A stretch of 64,000 nucleotides of DNA from Streptomyces sp. NBC_00358 (lineage in GTDB: Bacteria; Actinomycetota; Actinomycetes; Streptomycetales; Streptomycetaceae): positions 7,440,001 to 7,504,000 of the forward strand of contig NZ_CP107976.1 in the NCBI RefSeq assembly GCF_036099295.1. The letters are read 5' to 3'. Below the pieces are notes generated by a model. That model was not told the DNA's origin, did not search any database, and worked only from the letters and a program-made list of their open reading frames with translations. Below are positions 42,462 to 50,663 of this stretch, one piece after another (the first letter of the stretch is position 1; every line of letters starts with the position of its first letter). Position numbers and translations under genes: made by a program.

Positions 42462-43049
42462 TCAGACCGTACTGGGGGGCAACGGAAGCGGCAGCCCGGG
42501 CAGTCCGTCCAGGCTCGTCGCGATGTGCTCCTTCTTGGTGAAGTACTCGTTCAGCGAGGTGTCGTCCTCGCGCGCGAAGCGCCTGGCATGCAGGTCGCGG
42601 TCCTCGTCGTACGACATGGTGGGCACCGCGTAGCCGCAGGAGTCGCGGACGAGTTCGGCGGTCACGACGATGATCGCGCGCAGTCCGTGCAGGGCGGGAT
42701 CGATGGCGGGGAACCGGGTGAGGAGTTCCTTGAAGCGCGGGTCGTCGCGGAAGACCGGCTCGCCGCGCCCGTGCACCCGGACGATGTTGGGCGGGCCCTG
42801 GAAGGCGCACCACATCAGCGTGATCCGGCCGTTCTCGCGCAGATGCGCGATCGTCTCGGCGGTACTGCCGGCGAAGTCCAGATAGGCCACGGTCAGGTCG
42901 TCGAGTACGGCGAACGATCCGCTGAGCCCTTTGGGTGACAGGTTGACCGTGCCCTCCCCGGACAGCGGCGCGGTCGCGGTGAAGAAGAGGGGCTGCGCCT
43001 CGATGAACGTGCGGAGGCGGCCGTCGATGCGCTCGTAAGTCTTTCCCAT
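42462..43049 (-). CDS. Pyridoxamine 5'-phosphate oxidase-family flavoprotein
   Basis: A 195-residue split-barrel protein of the PPOX family (LFFTATAPLSGEGTVNLSPKG, LTVAYLDFAGSTAETIAHLRENGRITLMWCAF, RVHGRGEP). Such proteins bind FMN or F420/heme and reduce small molecules; without the C-terminal PNPO domain it is not the vitamin B6 oxidase. Probably co-transcribed with the L,D-transpeptidase gene that follows. Confidence 0.85.
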   Translation of the reverse strand: MGKTYERIDGRLRTFIEAQPLFFTATAPLSGEGTVNLSPKGLSGSFAVLDDLTVAYLDFAGSTAETIAHLRENGRITLMWCAFQGPPNIVRVHGRGEPVFRDDPRFKELLTRFPAIDPALHGLRAIIVVTAELVRDSCGYAVPTMSYDEDRDLHARRFAREDDTSLNEYFTKKEHIATSLDGLPGLPLPLPPSTV

Positions 43050-43095
43050 GTCTAACGATTATCGGGGAAAGCCGTTCGCCTGTCTAAGGAATTGC

Positions 43096-43134
43096 GGGTT
43101 CCGGCGGTGTCGGTCAGGGCCACCGCCGGAACCC
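43096..43134 (-). terminator. 14-bp hairpin after secreted repeat-protein gene
   Basis: GGGTTCCGGCGGTG / CACCGCCGGAACCC with an 11-nt loop. A second hairpin CCCGGCCGT / ACGGCCGGG lies at 43143-43170, nearer the stop. Together they probably end the leftward transcript from 43182-44024. Confidence 0.75.
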
Positions 43135-43181
43135 GTGGCAGCCCCGGCCGTCATCGGCGGAACGGCCGGGCGCCTGTCACG

Positions 43182-44024
43182 TCACTTGGTGAGCGTGCAG
43201 GCGGCGAGGGAGTCCAGTCCGGTCGGCTTGGCGGCGGTGCGGCCGATGGAGATCGCGATGCGGTCGATCGTGGAGGTCCGCTTGTCCTTCAGGGGGCCGA
43301 GGATCGCGTTCTGGACGAAGTTGGCGCCGCCCTGCCCGACGGTGTTGGCCAGGCGCGTGTTGGCCTCGGCGATCTGGGTGTTCAGGAGCGCCAGATTGCG
43401 GTCGACCTCGGCCTGTGCGGAGGCGGGCACGGCGGGGAGCTTCGAGGCGACGTCCGGGCAGGTGATGGTGCCGGCCGCGGTGGCGGCGCCCGTGCCTCCG
43501 GCGGCCCCGCCGGCCTGCGCCGTGGCGGTGGCGCTCGGCGCGGCGGCACCGGTGGCCGCGCCGCCCGCGCCCGCCACGCCGTTGAGCGTGCAGGGTGCGA
43601 GGGAGTCCAGTCCGGTCGGCTTGGCGGCGGTGCGACCGATGGCCGTCGCGATGCGGTTGATGGTCGCGACGCGCTTGTCCTTGAGCGGGCCGAGGATCGC
43701 GTTCTGGACGAAGTTGGCACCGCCCTGTCCGACGGTGTCGACCAGCCGCTTGTTCGCCTCGGCGATCTGGGTGTCGAGCAGGGTGAGGTTACGGTCGACC
43801 TCGGCCTTCGCGGTGGCGGGGACCGCGGGCAGGCTCGGCGCGACGGCCGGGCAGTTCACCGTGCCCGCGGCCGCGGCCTTCGTCGTGGCGTTCTGCGCGT
43901 CGCTGCCGTGCGTCCCGCCCGCCAGGGCGCTGCCGGTGATCACCGCCGCGGACAGCACTACGGCGGAGGCTCCGCCGATCATCACGACGCGCCGCTTGTT
44001 GTACTTCGGAAGAGCCCTGGACAT
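43182..44024 (-). CDS. Secreted protein with two Cys-bounded 88-residue repeats
   Basis: No known family recognised. A 280-residue protein with a signal or anchor helix (RRVVMIGGASAVVLSAAVITGSALA), then two repeats of 88 residues (58-145 and 189-276) that are about four-fifths identical by eye and each begin and end with a Cys (58/145, 189/276). Shared core: AEVDRNL, TQIAEAN, TVGQGGANFVQNAILGPLKD and IGRTAAKPTGLDSL. The linker is Gly/Ala/Thr-rich. The closing of each unit by Cys suggests one disulfide per domain. High DNA identity between repeats indicates recent duplication or gene conversion. Upstream neighbour is argG (divergent). Confidence 0.8.
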   Translation of the reverse strand: MSRALPKYNKRRVVMIGGASAVVLSAAVITGSALAGGTHGSDAQNATTKAAAAGTVNCPAVAPSLPAVPATAKAEVDRNLTLLDTQIAEANKRLVDTVGQGGANFVQNAILGPLKDKRVATINRIATAIGRTAAKPTGLDSLAPCTLNGVAGAGGAATGAAAPSATATAQAGGAAGGTGAATAAGTITCPDVASKLPAVPASAQAEVDRNLALLNTQIAEANTRLANTVGQGGANFVQNAILGPLKDKRTSTIDRIAISIGRTAAKPTGLDSLAACTLTK

Positions 44025-44205
44025 GCGGAATCCTCACTCGGGTCGGGGGCGGACGACGGCCCTTGTTCGACTGGTCGGTCGTCGTTCGTGTGTCTGCCGT
44101 GCGCGAACGCGGCGCCTGCGTTCAGCGGGATGTACGCGACAGGGGGTGCGGCTGTTCAACCCTCGGTGAAGATTCCTCGGCCGAGCGTGCCCGGGCGGGC
44201 CGCGA

Positions 44206-44234
44206 TTGACGAATCATGCAGACTCCTGCATACT
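44206..44234 (+). promoter_or_regulatory. argG promoter with ARG boxes
   Basis: TTGACG (44206-44211), 17-bp spacer, CATACT (44229-44234). Overlapping dyads ATGCAG-N4-CTGCAT (44216-44231) and TGCATACTCATGCA (44227-44240) cover the -10 and start region, matching the ARG-box type (paired TGCA halves) seen before argC; ArgR repression is expected. GAGGAGA precedes the GTG start at 44271. Confidence 0.8.
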
Positions 44235-44270
44235 CATGCATGTCAGCGAATGCACTGTGAGGAGAATCCC

Positions 44271-45464
44271 GTGACCGAGCGCGTCGTACTCGCCTACTCA
44301 GGCGGTCTGGACACCTCCGTCGCCATCGGTTGGATCGCCGAGGAGACGGGCGCCGAGGTCATCGCCGTCGCGGTCGATGTCGGCCAGGGTGGCGAGGACC
44401 TGGACGTCATCCGTAAGCGCGCCCTCGCGTGCGGCGCCGTCGAGGCCGAGGTCGCGGACGCCAAGGACGAGTTCGCCGACGAGTACTGCCTCCCGGCGAT
44501 CAAGGCCAACGCCCTCTACATGGACCGCTATCCGCTGGTCTCCGCCCTCTCCCGCCCGACGATCGTCAAGCACCTCGTCGCCGCCGCCCAGAAGCACGGC
44601 GCCACCACGGTCGCCCACGGCTGCACCGGCAAGGGCAACGACCAGGTGCGGTTCGAGGCCGGCATCGTCGCCCTCGCCCCCGACCTCAAGTGCATCGCCC
44701 CGGTCCGCGACTACGCGATGACCCGGGACAAGGCGATCGCCTTCTGCGAGGAGAAGCAGCTCCCGATCGCCACCACCAAGAAGTCCCCGTACTCCATCGA
44801 CCAGAACGTCTTCGGGCGCGCGGTCGAGACGGGCTTCCTGGAGGACATCTGGAACGCCCCGATCGAGGACATCTACGAGTACACCTCGAACCCCGCCGAG
44901 GCCCGCGAGGCCGACGAGGTGATCATCACCTTCAAGCAGGGTGTCCCGGTCGCCATCGACGGCAGGCCCGTCAGCGTCCTCCAGGCCATCCAGCAGCTCA
45001 ACGAGCGCGCCGGAGCCCAGGGCATCGGCCGGATCGACATGGTCGAGGACCGGCTCGTGGGCATCAAGTCCCGTGAGGTGTACGAGGCTCCGGGCGCGAT
45101 CGCGCTGATCACCGCGCACCAGGAGCTGGAGAACGTCACCGTCGAGCGTGAACTCGCCCGCTACAAGCGGCAGGTCGAGCAGCGCTGGGGCGAACTGGTC
45201 TACGACGGCCAGTGGTTCTCCCCGCTCAAGCGCGCCCTGGACGGCTTCATCGACGAGGCCAACCAGCACGTCAACGGCGACATCCGGATGACCCTGCACG
45301 GCGGCCGCGCGGTCGTCACGGGCCGGCGCTCCGACACCTCGCTCTACGACTTCGACCTCGCCACGTACGACACGGGCGACACCTTCGACCAGGCCGCGGC
45401 CAAGGGCTTCATCGACATCTACAGCCTGTCGTCGAAGATCGCCGCCAAGCGGGATCTGGCCTGA
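44271..45464 (+). CDS. argG: Argininosuccinate synthase
   Basis: ATP-dependent joining of citrulline and aspartate. Begins VTERVVLAYSGGLDTSVAIGW with the P-loop-like SGGLDTS of the PP-ATPase fold; further motifs HGCTGKGNDQVRFE and SPYSIDQNVFGRAVE. 397 residues, full length. Its promoter carries ARG boxes. argH follows 133 bp downstream. It stands about 10 kb from argCJBDR, with the flavin/heme electron-transfer block between. Confidence 0.97.
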   Translation: MTERVVLAYSGGLDTSVAIGWIAEETGAEVIAVAVDVGQGGEDLDVIRKRALACGAVEAEVADAKDEFADEYCLPAIKANALYMDRYPLVSALSRPTIVKHLVAAAQKHGATTVAHGCTGKGNDQVRFEAGIVALAPDLKCIAPVRDYAMTRDKAIAFCEEKQLPIATTKKSPYSIDQNVFGRAVETGFLEDIWNAPIEDIYEYTSNPAEAREADEVIITFKQGVPVAIDGRPVSVLQAIQQLNERAGAQGIGRIDMVEDRLVGIKSREVYEAPGAIALITAHQELENVTVERELARYKRQVEQRWGELVYDGQWFSPLKRALDGFIDEANQHVNGDIRMTLHGGRAVVTGRRSDTSLYDFDLATYDTGDTFDQAAAKGFIDIYSLSSKIAAKRDLA

Positions 45465-45534
45465 GCCGCACGGGACTTGGCGCGGGCCGTGTCGTGTCCG
45501 CCGCCTCGAAGCCTCCCGAGCACTAGCCTTGCAG

Positions 45535-45564
45535 CCGCCTCCTCACTCGCGCGTGGGGAGGCGG
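45535..45564 (+). terminator. Hairpin between argG and argH
   Basis: CCGCCTCC / GGAGGCGG with a 14-nt loop, about 35 bp before the argH start. It may be a weak terminator or mRNA element; a possible -10 TAGCCT for argH lies just before it at about 45524. Confidence 0.45.
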
Positions 45565-45597
45565 TGGCACATCCACACCTTTCGAGGAGTAACGCAA

Positions 45598-47031
45598 GTG
45601 AGCAGCAACAGCGGTGACGTCCGGCTCTGGGGCGGACGTTTCGCCGACGGTCCCGCCGAGGCCCTGGCCAAGCTGTCCGCGTCGGTCCATTTCGACTGGC
45701 GCCTCGCGCCGTACGACATCGCCGGTTCGCGCGCCCACGCGCGCGTCCTGCACGGCGCGGGCCTGCTCACCGAGGACGAGCTCACGCGCATGATCGAGGG
45801 CCTCGACCTGCTGGAGTCGGCTGTCGCCGACGGTTCCTTCGTGGGCACGATCGCCGACGAGGACGTGCACACGGCTCTTGAGCGCGGTCTCCTCGAACGC
45901 CTCGGCCCCGACCTGGGCGGCAAGCTGCGCGCCGGCCGCTCCCGCAACGACCAGGTGGCCACGCTCTTCCGCATGTACCTGCGCGACCACGCCCGGATCA
46001 TCGGGGGTCTGATCGCCGACCTCCAGGAGGCGCTGATCGGCCTGGCCGAGGCGCACCCGGGTGTGGCGATGCCCGGCCGTACGCATCTCCAGCACGCCCA
46101 GCCCGTGCTGTTCGCGCACCACGTCCTCGCCCATGTGCAGTCCCTGTCCCGGGACGCGGAGCGGCTGCGCCAGTGGGACGAGCGGACGGCGGTCTCGCCG
46201 TACGGCTCCGGCGCCCTGGCCGGTTCCTCCCTCGGCCTCGACCCGGAGGCGGTGGCCAAGGACCTCGGCTTCGAGCACGGCAGTGTCGCCAACTCCATCG
46301 ACGGCACCGCCTCCCGCGACTTCGTGGCGGAGTTCGCCTTCATCACCGCGATGATCGGCGTGAACCTCTCCCGGATCGCGGAGGAGGTCATCATCTGGAA
46401 CACGAAGGAGTTCTCCTTCGTCACCCTCCACGACGCGTTCTCCACGGGCTCGTCGATCATGCCGCAGAAGAAGAACCCGGACATCGCCGAGCTCGCGCGC
46501 GGCAAGTCGGGCCGGCTGATCGGCAACCTGACCGGGCTGATGGCCACCCTCAAGGCCCTGCCGCTGGCGTACAACCGCGACCTCCAGGAGGACAAGGAGC
46601 CGGTCTTCGACTCCTGCGACCAACTGGAGGTCCTGCTCCCCGCCTTCACCGGCATGATGGCCACGCTGACCGTGCACCGCGAGCGGATGGAGGAGCTGGC
46701 CCCGGCCGGCTTCTCGCTCGCCACCGACATCGCCGAGTGGCTGGTCAAGCAGGGCGTGCCGTTCCGTGTCGCGCACGAGGTCGCCGGTGAGTGCGTGAAG
46801 GTCGCCGAGGCGGACGGCAAGGAACTGGACGAGCTGACCGACGAGCAGTTCGCGAAGATCTCGGCGCATCTGACACCGGAGGTGCGCTCCGTCCTCAACG
46901 TCGCCGGCGCCCTCGCCTCGCGCGACGGCCGCGGCGGTACGGCGCCCAGCGCGGTCGCGGTCCAGCTCGCCGAGATCAGGACGGACGTCGCCGCCCAGCA
47001 GGCGTGGGCCGTGGCGAAGCACAAGAAGTAG
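45598..47031 (+). CDS. argH: Argininosuccinate lyase
   Basis: Last step of arginine synthesis: argininosuccinate to arginine plus fumarate. Fumarase/aspartase superfamily signature GSSIMPQKKNPD, plus LWGGRFADGPAEALAKLSAS at the start and GRTHLQHAQPV in the middle. 477 residues, complete. GAGGAGT precedes the GTG start. Follows argG in the same direction. Confidence 0.97.
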   Translation: MSSNSGDVRLWGGRFADGPAEALAKLSASVHFDWRLAPYDIAGSRAHARVLHGAGLLTEDELTRMIEGLDLLESAVADGSFVGTIADEDVHTALERGLLERLGPDLGGKLRAGRSRNDQVATLFRMYLRDHARIIGGLIADLQEALIGLAEAHPGVAMPGRTHLQHAQPVLFAHHVLAHVQSLSRDAERLRQWDERTAVSPYGSGALAGSSLGLDPEAVAKDLGFEHGSVANSIDGTASRDFVAEFAFITAMIGVNLSRIAEEVIIWNTKEFSFVTLHDAFSTGSSIMPQKKNPDIAELARGKSGRLIGNLTGLMATLKALPLAYNRDLQEDKEPVFDSCDQLEVLLPAFTGMMATLTVHRERMEELAPAGFSLATDIAEWLVKQGVPFRVAHEVAGECVKVAEADGKELDELTDEQFAKISAHLTPEVRSVLNVAGALASRDGRGGTAPSAVAVQLAEIRTDVAAQQAWAVAKHKK

Positions 47032-47142
47032 CCCGCCCGCGGAGCGGACACGGTCCGCGCGCGAGGGCGGGTGCCGTACGACGGAGGGCGTCGCGGGTTA
47101 CGTTGGCCGGAGCCGTAAAGGAGCCGACCGAACGGAACCGCG

Positions 47143-48114
47143 ATGCCCTTCGCACGTCTCGCCTCAGCCACGACTCCCACCGCCCACCTCGGCCTGGGGC
47201 TCGCCGCCGTGGGCAGGCCCGGCTACATCAACCTCGGGCGCGAGGACGACCTCCCGGCCGACCGCAGTGTCGACGCGCTGCGCGAGCGCACCCTTGAACT
47301 CCTCGAAGCCGCCTACGCCCAGGGCGTGCGCTACTTCGACGTGGCCCGCTCCTACGGCCGCTCCGAGGAGTTCCTCGCCGACTGGCTGAGCGGCCGCCCC
47401 GGCATCGACGACATCGTCGTCGGCAGCAAGTGGGGCTACAGGTACACGGCCGACTGGCGCACCGACGCCGAGGCGCACGAGGTCAAGGACCACGGCCTCG
47501 CCATGTACGAGCGGCAGCGCGCCGAGACCGCGGAGCTGCTCGGCGACCGGCTCGACCTCTACCAGATCCACTCGGTGACCCCGGACAGCCCGGCCCTCAC
47601 CGACAAGGAGCTGCATGCGGCACTGGCCGAAGCCGCCGCCGGGGGCCTGTCCATCGGCTTCTCCACCAGCGGGCCCGCGCAGGCGGAGGCGATCCGTGCC
47701 GCGCTGGCCGTCACGGTCGACGGCGCGCCGCTCTTCCGTACCGTCCAGTGCACGTACAACGCCCTGGAGACCTCGGCCGCGCCCGCGCTCGCCGAGGCCC
47801 ACGACGCCGGACTCACGGTGATCGTCAAGGAGGGCGTGGCCAACGGCCGGCTCGCCGGAACCCATGCCCCCGACGTGTTGCGTGCCGTCGCCGCCGAGAC
47901 CTCCCTGGGGTCCGACGCGGTCGCCCTCGCGCTGATCCTTCGGCAGCCCTGGGCGGGTGTCGTGCTGTCGGGGGCCGCCACCGTCCTCCAGCTCGCCTCG
48001 AACCTGCACGCGGCGGTCGTCGACCTCGACGACGACCAGGTGTCCCGGCTCGCGGCCCTCGCGGAGGAACCGCGGGCGTACTGGGAGCGACGCGGGCAGT
48101 TGCCCTGGCACTGA
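47143..48114 (+). CDS. Aldo/keto reductase family oxidoreductase
   Basis: A 323-residue TIM-barrel NADPH oxidoreductase. The tetrad can be assigned: Asp in YFDVARSYGRSE, Tyr in the same segment, Lys in VVGSKWGY and His in LYQIHSV. The sequence is nearest to the L-galactose dehydrogenase / D-threo-aldose type of AKR, but substrate is unknown. It follows argH by about 110 bp and may be expressed separately. Confidence 0.88.
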   Translation: MPFARLASATTPTAHLGLGLAAVGRPGYINLGREDDLPADRSVDALRERTLELLEAAYAQGVRYFDVARSYGRSEEFLADWLSGRPGIDDIVVGSKWGYRYTADWRTDAEAHEVKDHGLAMYERQRAETAELLGDRLDLYQIHSVTPDSPALTDKELHAALAEAAAGGLSIGFSTSGPAQAEAIRAALAVTVDGAPLFRTVQCTYNALETSAAPALAEAHDAGLTVIVKEGVANGRLAGTHAPDVLRAVAAETSLGSDAVALALILRQPWAGVVLSGAATVLQLASNLHAAVVDLDDDQVSRLAALAEEPRAYWERRGQLPWH

Positions 48115-48166
48115 GCGTTTGAGCGCGGGCAACCACGCGGGAATCCCGTCGAGCGCCTCCTGAACC

Positions 48167-48238
48167 GGGAAGTCGGGTACTTCCCGAGCGGGGGAGTCGG
48201 GCGCCTCCCGAGCGAGGAAGTCGAGCACCTTCCGAACC
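48167..48238. repeat. Three-copy 24-bp tandem repeat, each a mini-hairpin
   Basis: Units at 48167-48190, 48191-48214 and 48215-48238. Each contains an arm-loop-arm such as GGGAAGT-CGGGT-ACTTCCC or GGGGAG...CTCCC, with compensating changes between units (GGGAAGT/ACTTCCC versus GGAAG/CTTCC). It lies in the gap between the aldo/keto reductase and TetR genes. Confidence 0.8.
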
Positions 48239-48267
48239 GCGAGGGCGTGAGACACCCGCGCTCCGAA

Positions 48268-48306
48268 TGAGACATTGATGTCTCATGTGCGGTACAGTTG
48301 TCTCAT
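48268..48306 (+). promoter_or_regulatory. TetR-MFS operator and leaderless promoter
   Basis: Perfect dyad TGAGACAT-TG-ATGTCTCA at 48268-48285, and a half site TGTCTCAT at 48299-48306 over the start codon. TACAGT (48293-48298) is the likely -10; 6 nt later comes the ATG at 48305. Binding of the TetR product to the dyad would block its own promoter and the efflux gene. Confidence 0.75.
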
Positions 48307-48856
48307 GGCTGTCGACCGTGACCACGTGCTGCGCAGCGCAGCCGCCCTGCTCACCCGCAAATCCACCGCGACCATGGACGAGGTCGCCAAGGCCGCCGGG
48401 ATCAGCCGGGCCACCCTGCACCGCCAGTTCGCCGGCCGGGACGCGCTCGTCCGCGCCCTGGAGGCGCTCGGCATCGAGGAGTGCGAGGCGGCTCTCGACG
48501 CGGCCCGGCTCGACGACGGCCCCGCCCAGGAAGCCGTGCGCCGGCTGGTGCGGGAGCTGGAGAAGGTGGCGGGACTGCTCGCCTTCCTCTACACGGAGAA
48601 CCAGCTCTTCGAGGGCGACGGCCAGCACGAGGGCTGGGCCCGGCTCGACGCCCGGATGGCCGCGCTGTTCCGGCGCGGCCAGGAGGACGGCGAGTTCCGC
48701 ATCGACCTCACCCCGGCCTGGCTCACCGAGGCGCTCTACGGACTGATGGCCTCGGCCGCCTGGGCCGTGACCGAGGGCCGGGTCGCCGCCAAGGACTTCC
48801 ACCACATGATCGTCGAGCTGCTGCTCGGCGGCGCGCTCAGGGGAGAGGAACCATGA
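48305..48856 (+). CDS. TetR-family repressor
   Basis: A 183-residue regulator; HTH at about 20-45 (STATMDEVAKAAGISRATLHRQFAGRDALVRAL), helical ligand-binding domain after. The ATG at 48305 lies 6 nt after a -10 box (leaderless). It overlaps the MFS gene by 4 bp (ATGA), so it probably controls that pump together with itself, through the TGAGACAT dyad upstream. Confidence 0.9.
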   Translation: MAVDRDHVLRSAAALLTRKSTATMDEVAKAAGISRATLHRQFAGRDALVRALEALGIEECEAALDAARLDDGPAQEAVRRLVRELEKVAGLLAFLYTENQLFEGDGQHEGWARLDARMAALFRRGQEDGEFRIDLTPAWLTEALYGLMASAAWAVTEGRVAAKDFHHMIVELLLGGALRGEEP

Positions 48857-50370
48857 CCAGCACCCTGCGGCCGGCACCCGTGACGGAGGTGCAGCAGCGC
48901 CCCCGCCGTTGGCTCGCGCTCTGCGTCCTCGTTCTCGCCGTGCTGCTGGTGGCCGTGGACGCGACCGTCCTCGGCCTGGCCACCCCGTACATCAGTGAGG
49001 ACCTGCGGCCCTCCGGCACCCAGCTCCTGTGGATCGGTGACGTCTACTCGTTCGTCATCGCCGGTCTGCTCGTCTCCATGGGCAGCCTCGGCGACCGCAT
49101 CGGCCGCAAGAAGCTGCTGCTCGTCGGCGCGACCGCGTTCGGCCTCATATCCGTCCTCAACGCCTATGCCACGACACCCGAGTTGATGATCCTGGCGCGG
49201 GCGCTGCTCGGTGTCGCGGGCGCGACCCTGATGCCCGCCACCCTCGCCCTGATCCGCAACATCTTCCACGACCCGCGCGAGCGCAGCCTGGCCATCGGCA
49301 TCTGGGGCGCGACGGCCTCCGCGGGCACCGCTGTCGGCCCCGTCGTCGGCGGCTTCCTGCTCGAACACTTCTGGTGGGGTTCGGTCTTCCTCATCAACCT
49401 TCCGGTGATGGTCGTGCTCGTCCTCGTCGGCCGCAGGCTGCTCCCCGAGTCGAAGAGTCCGGACCCCGGACCCTGGGACCTGGTCAGCGTCGTGCTCTCG
49501 CTCGTCGGTGTGATCGGCGTGGTGTACGCGGTCAAGGAGCTCGCCGCGCACGGGCCGAGCGGCGGGGCGTTCGCCGCGGGCCTGTCGGGCTGCGGCGCGC
49601 TCTTCTGGTTCGTGCGCCGCCAACTGACGCTTCCCAAGCCGGTGCTGGACGTCCGGCTGTTCCGCAACCGGGGATTCTCCGGGGCCGTGCTCGCCGACCT
49701 GTTCACCGTGCTCGGCATGTCCGGACTCGTGTTCTTCCTCTCCCAGTACCTGCAACTCGTGCAGGGGAGAGGCCCGTTCGAGGCGGGACTCGCCGAAGTC
49801 CCCGCCGCTGTCGGCGCGGTGGCGGCGGGGCTGGTCGCGGGGCGGGTCGCGCGGCGGTTCTCCGTGCGCACCGTGGTCTCCGCCGGACTCGCCGCGGTGG
49901 GCATCGCGCTCGGCACGCTCACCGTGCTCGACCGGTCCACCGGCTATCCGCTGCTCGGTGCCGCCCTGCTGGTCGTCGGTGTCGGCGCGGGCTTCTCGTT
50001 CACCGTCACCGCCGACGTCATCCTCTCCGCCGTGCCCAAGGACCAGGCGGGCGCCGCGTCCGCGGTCTCCGAGACGGCGTACGAACTCGGCGCGGCCCTC
50101 GGCATCGCGCTGCTCGGCTCCATCGTGACCGGCGTCTACGCGGGCTTCGCCGGCCCCGCGGGCACACCGGCCGGGGCGCACGACTCGCTGGGCGGAGCGG
50201 TGGAGGCCGCCGGAAGCCTGCCCGAGCACACCGCGGAGACCATGCTCACCGCGGCCAGGGACTCCTTCGTGGACGGTCTGGCGCTCGCCTCCGGCGCGGG
50301 CGCGGCGGTCCTGCTCGCCACCGCGGCGGCGGCGTGGTTCCTGCTGCGCGGCCAGAAGCTGGAGACCTAG
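48853..50370 (+). CDS. MFS efflux transporter, DHA2 (14-helix) family
   Basis: A 505-residue drug:H+ antiporter-type protein. Motif A GSLGDRIGRKKLLL after helix 2, motif C-like GATASAGTAVGPVVGG in helix 5, and about 14 hydrophobic segments fit DHA2 members such as QacA-type pumps. The substrate is unknown; control by the coupled TetR suggests an inducible drug or metabolite exporter. AGAGGAA precedes the ATG. A perfect hairpin ends the transcript. Confidence 0.9.
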   Translation: MTSTLRPAPVTEVQQRPRRWLALCVLVLAVLLVAVDATVLGLATPYISEDLRPSGTQLLWIGDVYSFVIAGLLVSMGSLGDRIGRKKLLLVGATAFGLISVLNAYATTPELMILARALLGVAGATLMPATLALIRNIFHDPRERSLAIGIWGATASAGTAVGPVVGGFLLEHFWWGSVFLINLPVMVVLVLVGRRLLPESKSPDPGPWDLVSVVLSLVGVIGVVYAVKELAAHGPSGGAFAAGLSGCGALFWFVRRQLTLPKPVLDVRLFRNRGFSGAVLADLFTVLGMSGLVFFLSQYLQLVQGRGPFEAGLAEVPAAVGAVAAGLVAGRVARRFSVRTVVSAGLAAVGIALGTLTVLDRSTGYPLLGAALLVVGVGAGFSFTVTADVILSAVPKDQAGAASAVSETAYELGAALGIALLGSIVTGVYAGFAGPAGTPAGAHDSLGGAVEAAGSLPEHTAETMLTAARDSFVDGLALASGAGAAVLLATAAAAWFLLRGQKLET

Positions 50371-50414
50371 GACAGCCCTCCGGATCGTCCTCCCGGACCC
50401 ACTGGTCGTACGAA

Positions 50415-50458
50415 ACGGGTGGGCCCCGACCGGCAACCGCCGGTCGGGGCCCACCCGT
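50415..50458 (+). terminator. 20-bp perfect hairpin after MFS gene
   Basis: ACGGGTGGGCCCCGACCGGC and its complement with loop AACC (50435-50438). Closes the tetR-MFS operon. Confidence 0.9.
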
Positions 50459-50482
50459 GTGCGATGTCGCGGGGCCGAAGCG

Positions 50483-50663
50483 CTAGGGCGTGTTTCGAAA
50501 GTCCCGTCTAGCTCGCGACGCCTGGCACGGCACCTCGCCGCGTTGTCGGGATCGCCCGAGTACGCCCAGTACGCGGACGACCCTCCGCCTTGCGATGCAC
50601 CGCACCAGACGCCGCGAGCCCCGCCCTCCGGGCGGACGACGCTACTTTCGAAACACGCCCTAG
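50483..50663. mobile_element. 181-bp MITE with 20-bp terminal inverted repeats, CTAG target
   Basis: CTAGGGCGTGTTTCGAAAGT at 50483-50502 is the exact complement of ACTTTCGAAACACGCCCTAG at 50644-50663. Between them there is no coding frame, but a second, imperfect inverted pair (GCTCGCGACGCCTGGCACGG near 50511 against the region GCACCGCACCAGACGCCGCG before 50620) lets the whole element fold back. The CTAG at both outer ends looks like a target duplication. I recall near-identical elements in other Streptomyces genomes. It carries no transposase; IS5-family elements of the IS427 group, which favour CTAG, could mobilise it. Confidence 0.85.

Noticed and set aside
48167..48238. CRISPR array
   Set aside because: Units are adjacent with no spacers, only three copies, and no cas gene is present.
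50483..50663. Truncated insertion sequence with transposase remnant
   Set aside because: No reading frame resembling a transposase lies between the inverted ends; size and fold-back structure fit a MITE.
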